This document shows, in pieces, positions 1 to 8,327 of a DNA stretch of 64,000 bases. Location of the stretch: NCBI RefSeq assembly GCF_003075525.1, contig NZ_QDDR01000004.1:124001-188000 (forward strand). Reading direction: 5' to 3'. Position 1 is the first letter of the stretch. Every line of letters starts with the position of its first letter. The stretch comes from Pararhodobacter aggregans (lineage in GTDB: Bacteria > Pseudomonadota > Alphaproteobacteria > Rhodobacterales > Rhodobacteraceae). The translations under genes and the position numbers were made by a program. The notes under the pieces are model-generated. The model was not told the DNA's origin, did not search any database, and worked only from the letters and a program-made list of their open reading frames with translations.

Positions 1-426
1 GAAATTCCCGGTCTCGATGGCCCGGGGCAGGGGATCCTGCCAGTTGGTCAAGAGGCCCGGCAGGTCGAACATCCGCCAGGCCAGCACCAGCAGCAGCGCC
101 GACAGCCCCAGCAGCACCAGATCCGACGCCATCCGCAGCCAGCGCGCGGCACGCGGCGACAGCATGTCGGCCAACAGCGTGACGCCCGGGTGCTGGCCGG
201 TACGGATCAGCATCGACTGGCCGACGAAGGCGGCGACGGTCATCAGCGCGACCAGCGCCTCGGCCGCCCAATAGAGCGAGCGGCCGCCGATGGTCAGGCC
301 GATGTTGACCAGCGTCAGGATCAGGATCGCCGCCATCAACGCCTGCAACAGGCGCCGCTCAAGCGCGAAGAGGCCGCGCGAGACCCGGGTGACCGGATGC
401 GGGCGGGTCGGGGACAGGGGGGGCAT
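1..426 (-). CDS. TRAP transporter small permease (DctQ), C-terminus cut by window edge
   Basis: This is the small four-helix subunit of a TRAP importer, which sits in the inner membrane and pairs with the large DctM permease. About 142 residues are visible. The start codon at 426 is followed by a short cytoplasmic tail and then hydrophobic segments (ALMAAILILTLVNIGLTI and LVALMTVAAFVG), with the family-typical MLIRTGQHPGVTLLADML stretch between helices. The reading frame stays open to base 1, so the end and presumably dctM lie outside. It follows dctP on the same strand with a 107-base gap that holds a hairpin. It is probably the fourth gene of the vanA-vanB-dctP-dctQ operon. The family call is firm; the substrate is unknown. 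Confidence 0.85.
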   Translation of the reverse strand, partial: MPPLSPTRPHPVTRVSRGLFALERRLLQALMAAILILTLVNIGLTIGGRSLYWAAEALVALMTVAAFVGQSMLIRTGQHPGVTLLADMLSPRAARWLRMASDLVLLGLSALLLVLAWRMFDLPGLLTNWQDPLPRAIETGNF

Positions 427-487
427 GCAGGGGCTCCGGGTGCTGGGCGACGCCGACTTCGGCGGATGCGCGCCGCTGGCAGGGAAG

Positions 488-516
488 GGGCGGGCCCGGT
501 CGCGCCGGAACCGCCC
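488..516 (-). other. Intercistronic hairpin between dctP and dctQ
   Basis: Arms GGGCGG and CCGCCC enclose an inner CCGG/CCGG pair with a two-base internal mismatch. It lies just after the binding-protein stop. No T-run follows, so it is more likely an mRNA 3'-end stabiliser or partial attenuator than a full terminator. Confidence 0.45.
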
Positions 517-533
517 GTGACCTTGGCCGGGGA

Positions 534-1529
534 TCACTCGGCGAAGCGAGCGGCCTCGGCCCTGAGGGCGGCGATGTCGCCGATGCCCTGGCCGAAGCTT
601 TCGTCCCAGGCGGCCTGCAGATCGGCGTAGTCCGCGGGCGCGACCTCGACGATGGTCAGGGCGCCCTCGGCCGCCAGCTGCCGGAAATGCGCGCGCGAGA
701 CGTCTTCCGCGGCCAGTGTCGCGTCGATCACGCCCCGGGCATAGGCGGCGCCGTGCTCGTCGAGCAGCGCGCGATCCTCTGCGGACAGACGTTGCAGGGT
801 GCGGGCCGAGACGATGACCACCGCCGGGAACATGCCCTGGTTCGACATCAGCAGCGTGCGCGCGTGATCGGCGATGTTGAGCACGCGGAAGATATCCAGA
901 TTGGTTTCCAGCGCGTCAACCTGCCCATTGGCGAAGGCGTCGTAGATCGCGGGCAGCGGCAGCGGCGTTGGCGCCGAACCGATCAGCTGGTTGAAGGCCA
1001 GGATCGCCGGGGACGCGGTGATCCGCACCCGGCGGCCCCGCAGATCGGCGGGCGATTGCGCGTCGAAGCTGGTCATCACCTGCGTCACCCCGGCCATGCC
1101 ATAGCCCAGCCCGTGCACGCCGACCCGGCTGTCGAGCAGCCCCATCAGGGCGCGCGGCGTCTCACCCTCGGTCAGGAAGCGGCCCGCCTGTTCGTTCGAG
1201 GCGACAAGCCCGGGCGCCAGCAAGAGGTTCATCTCGGGCACGCGGTTGGCCAGTTCCGAGACGGTGATGAGCATCATGTCCAGCGTGCCCGATTGCACCT
1301 GCCGCAGCATGTCGGCCTCGGTGCCCAGCTGGCCGGAATGGAAGACCTCGGTCTCGATCCGGCCCTCGGTCGCCTCGGTCAGCCCCTCGGCGAAGCGGAT
1401 CGTTTCCAGCGTCCAGGCCTGCTGCGGCGGCGTGACCACGCCGATGCGCAGGGTCTCGGCCCAGCCCGCGCCCGCCATCAGGACGCCAAGGCCTGCGGCC
1501 AAGGCGGCCGCCAATCTGGTCGTTGTCAT
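534..1529 (-). CDS. TRAP transporter substrate-binding protein (DctP family)
   Basis: Periplasmic receptor that delivers substrate to the TRAP permease. The 331-residue product is of normal family length and starts with a Sec signal peptide (MTTTRLAAALAAGLGVLMAG, ending near AGWAE). The mature domain has the DctP hallmarks: RIGVVTPPQQAWT, EVFHSGQLGTEADMLRQVQSG and LRGRRVRITASP. The start at 1529 has a strong GGGAGGAG ribosome site; the frame can be extended upstream, but only into the preceding gene. It lies 56 bases after the Rieske reductase gene on the same strand, so its ligand is probably the aromatic or methylated compound that the oxygenase attacks. That link is inference. Confidence 0.93.
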   Translation of the reverse strand: MTTTRLAAALAAGLGVLMAGAGWAETLRIGVVTPPQQAWTLETIRFAEGLTEATEGRIETEVFHSGQLGTEADMLRQVQSGTLDMMLITVSELANRVPEMNLLLAPGLVASNEQAGRFLTEGETPRALMGLLDSRVGVHGLGYGMAGVTQVMTSFDAQSPADLRGRRVRITASPAILAFNQLIGSAPTPLPLPAIYDAFANGQVDALETNLDIFRVLNIADHARTLLMSNQGMFPAVVIVSARTLQRLSAEDRALLDEHGAAYARGVIDATLAAEDVSRAHFRQLAAEGALTIVEVAPADYADLQAAWDESFGQGIGDIAALRAEAARFAE

Positions 1530-1585
1530 CGTGTTCTCCTCCCAAAAGAACGATGCTTGATTTCCCTGCGGGCGACGCTTTGTCG

Positions 1586-2557
1586 TCAGACCGAAGGGCC
1601 GTGTGAAATGGAATCGATGCGGATCTGCGCCGTGCCGCCCCTGAGGCGGGACACGCAGGCGCAGAGGGCGCCCTTGCGTCCCTGATCGCCCAGGAACACG
1701 TCGCGGTGGTCGATGTCGCCGTCGATCTCCTCGATTTCGACCTTGCACAGGCCGCATTCGCCGCGGCGGCAGTCGTACATCACCGGCTGGCCCGCCATCA
1801 GCAGCGCGTCGAGCAGCGACTGGTCGCGGCGCACCGTCACCTCGGCGCCGGTTTCGACCACGCGCACGCTGAAGGGCACAGACTCGCTGGCGCCGGAATT
1901 GGCGAAACTCTCATAGCGCAGCCGGGCGGGCGCGCGGCCCGCAGCGGCCCAGGCGGACTTAACGGCAGCCATCATCGGATAGGGGCCGCACATGTAGAGC
2001 TCGGTCTCGGGGTCGAGCGCGGCGACGAAGGCGCGGGCGTCCAGCAGACCCTGCGCGCTGTCGTCATGCAGCGTGAAGGACGCGCCGAATTCGGCCTCCA
2101 TCTCGGCGATCCAGGGCCCGCTGGCGCGGTCGCGGACGCAATAGTGCAGCGTGAAACCGCGGCCTGCGGCCTTCAGCGCCCGGGCCTGGGCGAGGATCGG
2201 CGTGATACCGATCCCGCCTGCGAGGAAGGCGTGCCGGGGCGCGGCGAAGGACAGCGGGAAATCGTTGCGCGCGGCCGAGATCCGGATCCGGTCGCCCGGC
2301 CGCAGCCGCCCCATGGCGCGCGAGCCGCCGCGGCTGTCGGGCAGCAACTTGACGGCGATGCGCAGGCTGCGGTCGGGGCCGATCGCGACATGCGAATAGG
2401 AGCGGACCTGCACACCGCCCTCCAGCGGCAGATGCACATCTATATGGCCGCCCGGCTCGAAAACGATCCCCTCGCCATGCGGCAGAAGGTCGATCTGGGC
2501 GACATCCGGGCATGGCCGGGCAGTGGCGACGATTGTCGCCTCAATGAGGTCAGACAT
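1586..2557 (-). CDS. Vanillate demethylase-type ferredoxin reductase (VanB-like)
   Basis: Electron-transfer partner of the Rieske oxygenase encoded just upstream: NAD(P)H to FMN to [2Fe-2S] to oxygenase. The 323-residue product has the phthalate dioxygenase reductase layout, with a flavin-binding barrel first (QVRSYSHVA is the flavin motif), then an NAD domain (FLAGGIGITPILAQ, LYMCGPYPMM) and a C-terminal plant-type [2Fe-2S] domain with cysteines in YDCRRGECGLCK and LCACVSR. The chosen ATG at 2557 is 16 bases after the oxygenase stop. VanB is the closest well-known type, but related reductases serve other demethylases, so the substrate stays open. Confidence 0.85.
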   Translation of the reverse strand: MSDLIEATIVATARPCPDVAQIDLLPHGEGIVFEPGGHIDVHLPLEGGVQVRSYSHVAIGPDRSLRIAVKLLPDSRGGSRAMGRLRPGDRIRISAARNDFPLSFAAPRHAFLAGGIGITPILAQARALKAAGRGFTLHYCVRDRASGPWIAEMEAEFGASFTLHDDSAQGLLDARAFVAALDPETELYMCGPYPMMAAVKSAWAAAGRAPARLRYESFANSGASESVPFSVRVVETGAEVTVRRDQSLLDALLMAGQPVMYDCRRGECGLCKVEIEEIDGDIDHRDVFLGDQGRKGALCACVSRLRGGTAQIRIDSISHGPSV

Positions 2558-2573
2558 AGGGAACTCCGTGCGC

Positions 2574-3629
2574 TCAGCCGACGGCCCGCAGCGACTGGCG
2601 CCGGGCGTCTTCCTCGTCGAGCATCTGCTGGTTGATGCGCCGCGCCCACATCGCGCCCGCATCGATGTTGAGGTTGTAGAAGGTCTTGTCGGGGTAAGCC
2701 TCCATCGCCCGCTGCTGCTGGGCGAGGATCTCCTCGTCCTGGCGGAACACGTGGCGCACCCCGTCGCGATGGGCATTGGTCGTGCTCTGGTTCGTCGTGT
2801 CGAAATTGCGCACGAAGGCCCAGAAATAATGGCAGGTGCTGTCGGTCTCGGGGGTGATGGTGTTGATGACCCAGGCGTTGCGCCCCTGCGAGCGGTCGCC
2901 TTCAGGCGCGCCGGTGCCGGTGGGGGCGACGCCGACGTCGATCTGGATCGTGCTGGGCGCGGTGAAATGGATGATCTGCCAGCGGTCGACCTTCGGCACG
3001 CCGGGCAGCTGCGCGGCCCAGAAGTTCGCCGGGATGGAATCGATCATCCAGCGCGTGACCGTCGCCTTGCGGTCCCCGTGCGAGACGTCGAAGGGCGCTT
3101 CCGCCACCGCCTCGTTGCCGATGGAACCGGCATGGACGAAGGTTTCATGCGTGAGGTCCATCAGGTTGTCGAGCACCAGCTGGAAATTGCACTGCGCATG
3201 GATATGGGTGCCGTCGCCCGCCCAGTCGGGATGGTCGAGGCGGCCCATGTCAGGGATCAGCGCCGGATCGGCCAGCTTGGGGTCGCCGGGCCAGATCCAG
3301 ACAAGGCGGTGGCGTTCCTCGACCGGGAAGGCGCGCACGCTGGCCGAGGGGTTGATCGTGTCCTGCGAGGGCATGTGAACGCAGCGCCCGCCGGGTTCGT
3401 ATTTCAGCCCGTGATAGGGGCAGACCACCGTGTCGCCGTCGAGCTGACCCTTCGACAGGGGCACCAGCCGGTGCCAGCAGACATCGGCCAGCGCCGCCAC
3501 CTTGCCCGCCCGGGTGCGGTAGAAAACGATGTCATGGCCGCAGACCTTGCGATGCGACAGCCTGCGCCCGGCCTCTTCCTGCCAGGCGAGGGCGTACCAG
3601 GCGTCTTGCGGAAACGGGGTATTCAGCAT
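2574..3629 (-). CDS. Rieske non-heme iron oxygenase, vanillate O-demethylase type (VanA-like)
   Basis: Oxygenase component of a two-part demethylase that removes a methyl group as formaldehyde, classically vanillate to protocatechuate. The 351-residue length matches VanA. The Rieske [2Fe-2S] ligands are Cys51, His53, Cys70 and His73 (CWH and CPYH). The mononuclear iron ligands are His161 and His166 in NLMDLTHETFVH, with Asp159 or Asp154 nearby. It is the first gene of a minus-strand operon with its reductase and a TRAP importer, and is divergent from a MarR gene with a palindromic operator between them. Fellow family members demethylate dicamba, toluenesulfonate or N-methyl compounds, so vanillate is only the best guess. 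Confidence 0.85.
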   Translation of the reverse strand: MLNTPFPQDAWYALAWQEEAGRRLSHRKVCGHDIVFYRTRAGKVAALADVCWHRLVPLSKGQLDGDTVVCPYHGLKYEPGGRCVHMPSQDTINPSASVRAFPVEERHRLVWIWPGDPKLADPALIPDMGRLDHPDWAGDGTHIHAQCNFQLVLDNLMDLTHETFVHAGSIGNEAVAEAPFDVSHGDRKATVTRWMIDSIPANFWAAQLPGVPKVDRWQIIHFTAPSTIQIDVGVAPTGTGAPEGDRSQGRNAWVINTITPETDSTCHYFWAFVRNFDTTNQSTTNAHRDGVRHVFRQDEEILAQQQRAMEAYPDKTFYNLNIDAGAMWARRINQQMLDEEDARRQSLRAVG

Positions 3630-3659
3630 CGGCAATCCTCCCTTTGCGATATGTGTAAC

Positions 3660-3680
3660 GTGAACATATATTATGTACAC
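3660..3680. promoter_or_regulatory. Probable MarR operator
   Basis: A near-perfect inverted repeat with arms GTGAACATA and TATGTACAC around a central TAT; one base pair is mismatched. It lies 31 bases upstream of the Rieske oxygenase start and between it and the divergent marR-like gene. The region is AT-rich against a GC-rich background, as expected for a promoter and a winged-helix operator. Confidence 0.65.
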
Positions 3681-3803
3681 GGTCAATATGCTTTCGATAC
3701 GGAAGTGGCGGCGGCCGGGCGACTGGCGATATGGCTGGACAGGATTCGAGGGAATCCGTAAGCGGGGACGGGTCGTCGGACAGCCATCCTGGAGGAGAAA
3801 GGC

Positions 3804-4262
3804 GTGAGCACGAATCTCTATGACCTTCCCGGTCACCGGATCCGGCGGGTCAACCAGATCATCGTTGCGCGCTTTACCGAACGGTGCCAGGCGACGGGCA
3901 TCACCCCGGTGCAATACGCGGCGATGATGGCGATCCGCCACGAGGGCGCGAATGACGCGACGCAGATCTCGGCGATGATCGGCTTTGACCGGGCGACGCT
4001 GGGCAGCGTGCTGGACCGGCTGGAAAAGCGCGGCCTGATCGTGCGCGGGGGCCATCCGACCGACAGGCGGGTCAAGGTGATTTCGCTGACGCCCGCCGGA
4101 CACCTGGCGCTGGACGAGGTGCATCCGCTGGTGCTGGCCAGCCAGGGCGATTTCATGTCGCTGCTCGAGCCCGATGAACAGGGGCAATTGATGCGGCTTC
4201 TGGACAAGATCATCCGCAAATCCGAGCATTTTTCGGGCCCTGCGGGCGACCCAGAGGCATAG
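3804..4262 (+). CDS. MarR-family transcriptional regulator
   Basis: A 152-residue winged-helix protein of normal MarR length. The recognition helix region is DATQISAMIGFDRATLGSVLDRLEKRGLIVRG, and the wing contains HPTDRRVKVISLTPAG. The GTG start at 3804 has a GGAGGAG site five bases before it. It is transcribed away from the Rieske demethylase operon with the palindrome at 3660-3680 in between, so it most likely represses that operon and itself until an aromatic ligand (such as vanillate, ferulate or a related acid) releases it. The ligand is inference; the family is clear. Confidence 0.9.
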   Translation: MSTNLYDLPGHRIRRVNQIIVARFTERCQATGITPVQYAAMMAIRHEGANDATQISAMIGFDRATLGSVLDRLEKRGLIVRGGHPTDRRVKVISLTPAGHLALDEVHPLVLASQGDFMSLLEPDEQGQLMRLLDKIIRKSEHFSGPAGDPEA

Positions 4263-4430
4263 GGCCGCCGCCTCTCGTCGCGAAGGCGGGTTCCTGTCGC
4301 TCCGGCCAATCGCCTGAACCGGTGGGCTATCGACCGCGTGCCGGGTTGTGACCGGGCGGTGCGGGGTGCTACCGATGCCTGCGGCCCGGCCCCCGGTCGG
4401 ATCGAGCGACGGCAGCGAAAGGCGTTGGAC

Positions 4431-5159
4431 ATGGCGAAATCTCCGGCGACCGGCCCGCGGAGCCGCGACAAGGGGCAGAAAGCCGCGCCCGAATTGTCCA
4501 AGACCCAGATCGTGGAGACCGCGCTGCGGCTGATCGACGAGGAGGGATTGCAGGGCTTCTCGGTCCGCAGCGTCGCCAAGGCGCTCGGCTGCTATCCCAC
4601 AGCGATCTACTGGTACACGCCAAGCCGCCATTTCCTGATCGCCGAGATCGTCACGATCATCCTGCGCGACGTGGTCCCCACCGCCGATCTCGGGTGGCAG
4701 GACTGGCTGCGCGCGCTCTTCACCCGCTACCGGACCGCGATCGCCCGTCACCCCAACGCCGCCCCGCTGATCGGCGTGAACCTCGTCTCGAACGCCTCGG
4801 TCGATGTCGATCTGCTGGAGGGGTTGCTGGCCAAGCTCCACGAGGCGGGGTTCCGGGACGAGGGCCTGATCGACGCCTATAACGCGGTTGTCGGTGCCAT
4901 GGTCGGCTTCACCACGCAGGAATTTGCCATGGAGCCGCCCGATGCCGACGACCTTCAGGGCTATCTGACCGGCTTTCCCGCCAAGATCGACGCCGCCCGC
5001 CATCCGATGCTCGCGCGGATGGCGGGGCCGATGATGGGTCGGTCCTTCATCCTGCGCTGGCAGAACGGCGCAACCCGGCCGATGGACGGCGCCTTCGCGC
5101 TTTATGTCGACGCTTTCGTTGCGGGGCTCGAAGCCCTCCTCCGTCGCGCTGAGCGCTGA
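4431..5159 (+). CDS. TetR-family transcriptional regulator
   Basis: A 242-residue TetR-type repressor. The N-terminal helix-turn-helix is at about residues 35-70 (FSVRSVAKALGCYPTAIYWYTPSR), followed by an all-helical ligand domain. The ATG at 4431 is preferred over an in-frame upstream start because the homologous fold begins here; the upstream region is proline-rich and low in support. It lies directly upstream of the operator array at 5238-5294 and the aminotransferase-TRAP-hydrolase operon, which it probably controls. It is clearly related to the TetR protein at 17375-18121, sharing the layout of the ligand domain (for example AAPLIG..L.SN and GFTTQEFA against APLLG..LKSN and GFVTMEFA). 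Confidence 0.88.
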   Translation: MAKSPATGPRSRDKGQKAAPELSKTQIVETALRLIDEEGLQGFSVRSVAKALGCYPTAIYWYTPSRHFLIAEIVTIILRDVVPTADLGWQDWLRALFTRYRTAIARHPNAAPLIGVNLVSNASVDVDLLEGLLAKLHEAGFRDEGLIDAYNAVVGAMVGFTTQEFAMEPPDADDLQGYLTGFPAKIDAARHPMLARMAGPMMGRSFILRWQNGATRPMDGAFALYVDAFVAGLEALLRRAER

Positions 5160-5237
5160 AATTCCCTGATTTGCACCGGGTTTCCCACCCGGTCCGCCTC
5201 AAGCCGCCGCTCCTCAGAGAGCCGTGGCCGGGATTTC

Positions 5238-5294
5238 TTGTCCGCCGTACAATATTTCTTGTACGGCGGACAATGATCATTGTACGGTGAACAA
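5238..5294. promoter_or_regulatory. Three-copy 15-bp operator array, exact 21-bp period
   Basis: Three 15-base sites start at 5238, 5259 and 5280. The first (TTGTCCGCCGTACAA) is the exact reverse complement of the second (TTGTACGGCGGACAA). The third (TTGTACGGTGAACAA) differs from the second at two positions. The spacers are six bases each, so the period is 21 bases, two turns of DNA, placing all three on one face. It is between the tetR gene and the aminotransferase start at 5353. Each site is itself a near-palindrome, as TetR operators are. TetR binding here is inferred. Confidence 0.75.
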
Positions 5295-5352
5295 GAGAGG
5301 TGATTCCAGCGCGCCTGCCGCGCCCCGCCGCAAGAGACAGAAGGACCATGCC

Positions 5353-6723
5353 ATGACCGCCACCGAGAGCCCCTTTTCCGAACGCGGCGGCCCGATTCAG
5401 GTCTTCTATGCACCGCTCGATGCGACGCGGCGGCCGATGATCTCGCATGCCGAGGGGATCTACATGTGGGACACCGCCGGCAAGCGCTATCTCGACGCGA
5501 CCTCGGGCCCTGTGGTCAGCAACATCGGGCACGGCAACAAGGCGGTGCTGGCGGCGATGGCGGAACAGGCGGGCAAGGTCTGCTACGCCTCGCGCGCGCT
5601 TTTCGAGAACGAGGCGAACATCGCCCTGGCCGAGCGCGTGGCCGGGCTGGCCGGGCCGGGGTTCGAGCGGGTCTTCGTCGTCTCGGGCGGGTCCGAGGCG
5701 ACCGAGGCCGCGATCAAGCTCGCCCGCCAATACGCCGTGGCGAAGGGCGAGGCCGGGCGCTGGAAGGTGCTGGCCCGCAACCCGGGCTATCATGGCGCGA
5801 CGCTGGGCGCGGCCGCCGTCACCGGCGACCCCGAGACGGATGCGGTCTTCGAGCCGGTGATGCGGATCATGCCCCGGGTGCCGGCGCCCTTCACCTATCG
5901 CACGCCGGGCAACATCGACGCCGACACCCATGCCCGCGACTGCGCGCAGGCGCTGGAGACGGCGATCCTTGAGGAAGGGCCCGACAGCGTTCTGGCCTTC
6001 ATCATGGAACCCGTGGGCGGGCTTGCCACCGGCGCGCTGGTGGCGCCGGATCATTATTACACTGCCGTGCGCGAGATCTGCACGCGCCATGGCGTCCTTC
6101 TGATCTTCGACGAGGTGATGAGCGGCGCAGGACGCACCGGCCGGTTTCTGGCGGCCGAACACTGGCCCGATGCGCGCCCGGATATGGTGACACTGGCCAA
6201 GGGCGTGGCTGCTGGCTACACGCCACTCGGCATGGTGCTGGCCTCGCGCGGGATGGTGCAGACGGTGGTTGACGCCGGTGGCTTCATGCATGGCCACACC
6301 TACAGCGCCAACCCCCTCTCCTGCGCCATCGGCGATGCGGTGCTGCGCGAGGTGATGGAGAACGACCTGATCGGCAATGCCGCGCGGATGGGCGCCCTTC
6401 TGGGCGAACGGCTGCAGGCGCTCGCGGCGCAATCGGGCATTGTCGGCGACGTGCGGGGCCTCGGCCTGCTGCGCGCCATCGAGATCGTCGCCGACAAGAC
6501 GACCAAGACCCCGTTCCCGCCGTCGCGGAAGACCATCGCCCGCATCGTGCAGATCGGGCTTGAAAAGGGGCTGTTGCTCTATTCGCGCAGCACCGCGGGC
6601 GGGCGCTATGGCGAATGGCTGATGATGACGCCGCCGCTGACCCTGACCGAGCCGCAGCTCGACGAGATGATGGCGCTCCTGACCGAGGTCCTGAGCACCT
6701 TCGAGGCCGAGGCACGCGGCTGA
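5353..6723 (+). CDS. Class III PLP-dependent aminotransferase
   Basis: Omega-type aminotransferase of 456 residues, a usual length for the class. It shows the cofactor-binding VSGGSEATEAAIKLARQY segment, the FDEVMSGAGRTG motif with the pyridine-binding aspartate, and the Schiff-base lysine in DMVTLAKGVAAGY. The ATG at 5353 was chosen because the residues upstream are encoded by the operator array. It heads an operon with a TRAP importer and an M20 amidohydrolase, suggesting use of an imported amine or N-acylated amino compound: the hydrolase frees the amine, this enzyme removes the amino group. The exact amino donor cannot be read from sequence. Confidence 0.9.
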   Translation: MTATESPFSERGGPIQVFYAPLDATRRPMISHAEGIYMWDTAGKRYLDATSGPVVSNIGHGNKAVLAAMAEQAGKVCYASRALFENEANIALAERVAGLAGPGFERVFVVSGGSEATEAAIKLARQYAVAKGEAGRWKVLARNPGYHGATLGAAAVTGDPETDAVFEPVMRIMPRVPAPFTYRTPGNIDADTHARDCAQALETAILEEGPDSVLAFIMEPVGGLATGALVAPDHYYTAVREICTRHGVLLIFDEVMSGAGRTGRFLAAEHWPDARPDMVTLAKGVAAGYTPLGMVLASRGMVQTVVDAGGFMHGHTYSANPLSCAIGDAVLREVMENDLIGNAARMGALLGERLQALAAQSGIVGDVRGLGLLRAIEIVADKTTKTPFPPSRKTIARIVQIGLEKGLLLYSRSTAGGRYGEWLMMTPPLTLTEPQLDEMMALLTEVLSTFEAEARG

Positions 6724-6749
6724 GCAAGCACCGCGTGCCACCCAAAGGA

Positions 6750-6766
6750 CGCCCGGACAACGGGCG
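6750..6766 (+). other. Small intercistronic hairpin before dctP
   Basis: Arms CGCCCG and CGGGCG around GACAA, between the aminotransferase stop and the dctP start. It is short, with no T-run. It could protect the 5' end of a processed dctP message; weak evidence. Confidence 0.3.
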
Positions 6767-6804
6767 CCACCCCTGACCGACACCCACCAACAAGGGATGA
6801 TCCC

Positions 6805-7812
6805 ATGACCAAGCCTCTTTCGTTCCGGTCCCTCGCCGCGGCGGGCGCGATCCTGTCCTGCGCCGCCCCGGCGATGGCCGACTCGCTGCGCTTCTCGCAT
6901 TTCCTGCCGCCGGGCCATTACTTCGACAACGACGTCCGCGCCTGGGGCGAGGCGCTGGCCGAGGCCTCGGGCGGCGAGCTGACGTTGCAGGTCTTCCCCG
7001 CCGGCCAGATGGGCGCACCCGCCGATCACTACGCCATGGCCCGTGACGGGATCGTCGATGTGGCCTGGGTCAATTTCGGCTACACGCCCGGCGCCTTCCC
7101 CATCGCCGACCTGATCGACCTGCCCTATTCGCTGGAGGTCGACCGCGCCGCGGCCTCGACCGCGGTGCACAATTGGTACAGCGCCTATGCCGCGCAAGAG
7201 ATGCCGGACGTGCATTTCTGCCTCGCCCATGTCGGCGCGCCGGGCGCGCTGCATTCGGCCCAGCCCATCGCGCTGCCCTCGGATGTGGCGGGCCTGCAGG
7301 TCCGCCCGGCCAGCGGCGCCATGGCACGCTTCATCGCCGATCTGGGGGGGTCCGCGGTGCAGGTGCCCGCGACCGAGGCCCGCCAGGCCATCGAGCGCGG
7401 CATCGCCAATGCAATCACCTTCCCCTGGGGCTCGATCGACTTCTTCGGCATCTCGGACGCCGTGCCCTATCACATCGCCGACACGCTCTATTTCGTGGGC
7501 GCGGGCATCGTCATCAACAAGGCCCGCTACGAGAGCCTCTCGCCCGAGATGCGGGCGGCACTGGACAGCGTCTGCACGGCGGAATGGGCGGTCAACGTCG
7601 GCGCCAGCTGGGTCGAATTCGAGGATGCCGGCCGTCAGGTGCTGGCCGACATGGGCCACACGATCCACGACCTGACCCCCTTGGAACTGGCGGCCTGGCA
7701 CGAGGCCGCGCAGCCCTCCTATGACCGCTGGGCGGCGGCGATGACGGCAGCGGGGCTCGATCCCGTGGCGATCCGCGCCGAGCTGGACGCGGCGGTCGCG
7801 GCGGCGCAGTGA
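6805..7812 (+). CDS. TRAP transporter substrate-binding protein (DctP family)
   Basis: Periplasmic receptor of 335 residues. The signal peptide is MTKPLSFRSLAAAGAILSCA with cleavage near PAMA/DS, followed by the DctP core (LRFSHFLPPGHYFDNDV, LTLQVFPAGQMGAPADHYAM, VDVAWVNFGYTPG). The ATG at 6805 follows an AAGGGATG-type ribosome site. It is the second gene of the operon and its stop overlaps the dctQ start by one base. The neighbouring aminotransferase and M20 hydrolase suggest an amino or N-acylamino substrate, by inference only. Confidence 0.93.
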   Translation: MTKPLSFRSLAAAGAILSCAAPAMADSLRFSHFLPPGHYFDNDVRAWGEALAEASGGELTLQVFPAGQMGAPADHYAMARDGIVDVAWVNFGYTPGAFPIADLIDLPYSLEVDRAAASTAVHNWYSAYAAQEMPDVHFCLAHVGAPGALHSAQPIALPSDVAGLQVRPASGAMARFIADLGGSAVQVPATEARQAIERGIANAITFPWGSIDFFGISDAVPYHIADTLYFVGAGIVINKARYESLSPEMRAALDSVCTAEWAVNVGASWVEFEDAGRQVLADMGHTIHDLTPLELAAWHEAAQPSYDRWAAAMTAAGLDPVAIRAELDAAVAAAQ

Positions 7813-8276
7813 TGGACCGCTTCCTGCGCGCGGTCGAGGTCGCGGCCAGCCTCATGCTGGGGGTGGTCACGCTGATTACCTTCGTCAACGTGGTGCTGCG
7901 CTACGGGTTCAACAGCGCGCTGATGGACAGTTTCGACCTGACGCGCATGGCGCAGGGTCTGGCGCTGGCCTGGGGTATCGCGGTGGCTACCCACCGGCGC
8001 GAGCACATCACCATCGACGGGCTCTGGGGCCTGATGGGACCGCGCGGCAAGCGGATGATGGACGCGGTCGCGCGTCTCATCACCGCGCTCTTCCTGCTGG
8101 GCCTGACGCTGGCCATGGCGCAGCGCGCGGCGCGCAACATGGCGGGCAACCTGTCCACGGCCGAGCTGGGCCTGCAGATCTGGGGCTTTCACGCGGCGAT
8201 GACTCTGGGCATCGCGCTGGCGGGTGTCGCCGCCCTTCTGGGCCTCCGGTCGCAGCGCAAGCGGCCGGTTGCCTGA
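7812..8276 (+). CDS. TRAP transporter small permease (DctQ)
   Basis: Four-helix inner-membrane subunit of 154 residues. Helices are visible at VAASLMLGVVTLITFVNVVL, GLALAWGIAVA, LITALFLLGLTLAMA and AMTLGIALAGVAALLGL, with the usual conserved THRREHITID segment between helices 2 and 3. The ATG at 7812 overlaps the dctP stop by one base, which implies translational coupling; an in-frame GTG one codon earlier is the alternative. It pairs with the dctM at 8328. Confidence 0.92.
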   Translation: MDRFLRAVEVAASLMLGVVTLITFVNVVLRYGFNSALMDSFDLTRMAQGLALAWGIAVATHRREHITIDGLWGLMGPRGKRMMDAVARLITALFLLGLTLAMAQRAARNMAGNLSTAELGLQIWGFHAAMTLGIALAGVAALLGLRSQRKRPVA

Positions 8277-8283
8277 CGCCTTC

Positions 8284-8307
8284 CGCCGCCCCGACCCGGG
8301 GGCGGCG
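8284..8307 (+). other. Strong hairpin between dctQ and dctM
   Basis: Perfect nine-base arms CGCCGCCCC and GGGGCGGCG around the loop GACCCG, inside the 51-base gap between dctQ and dctM. No T-run follows. It may lower dctM expression or protect the upstream message, giving more receptor than permease. Confidence 0.55.
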
Positions 8308-8327
8308 CTTCGCTTTCTCAAGGAACG

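Noticed and set aside
3630-5003. Extension of the VanA-like frame upstream to position 5003
   Set aside because: It would run through the MarR and TetR genes; the ATG at 3629 gives the normal family length and starts the family homology.
5047-7701. A very long open frame (884 codons) on the minus strand opposite the aminotransferase and dctP genes
   Set aside because: It is antisense to two well-supported genes, has no family features and reflects the high GC third positions.
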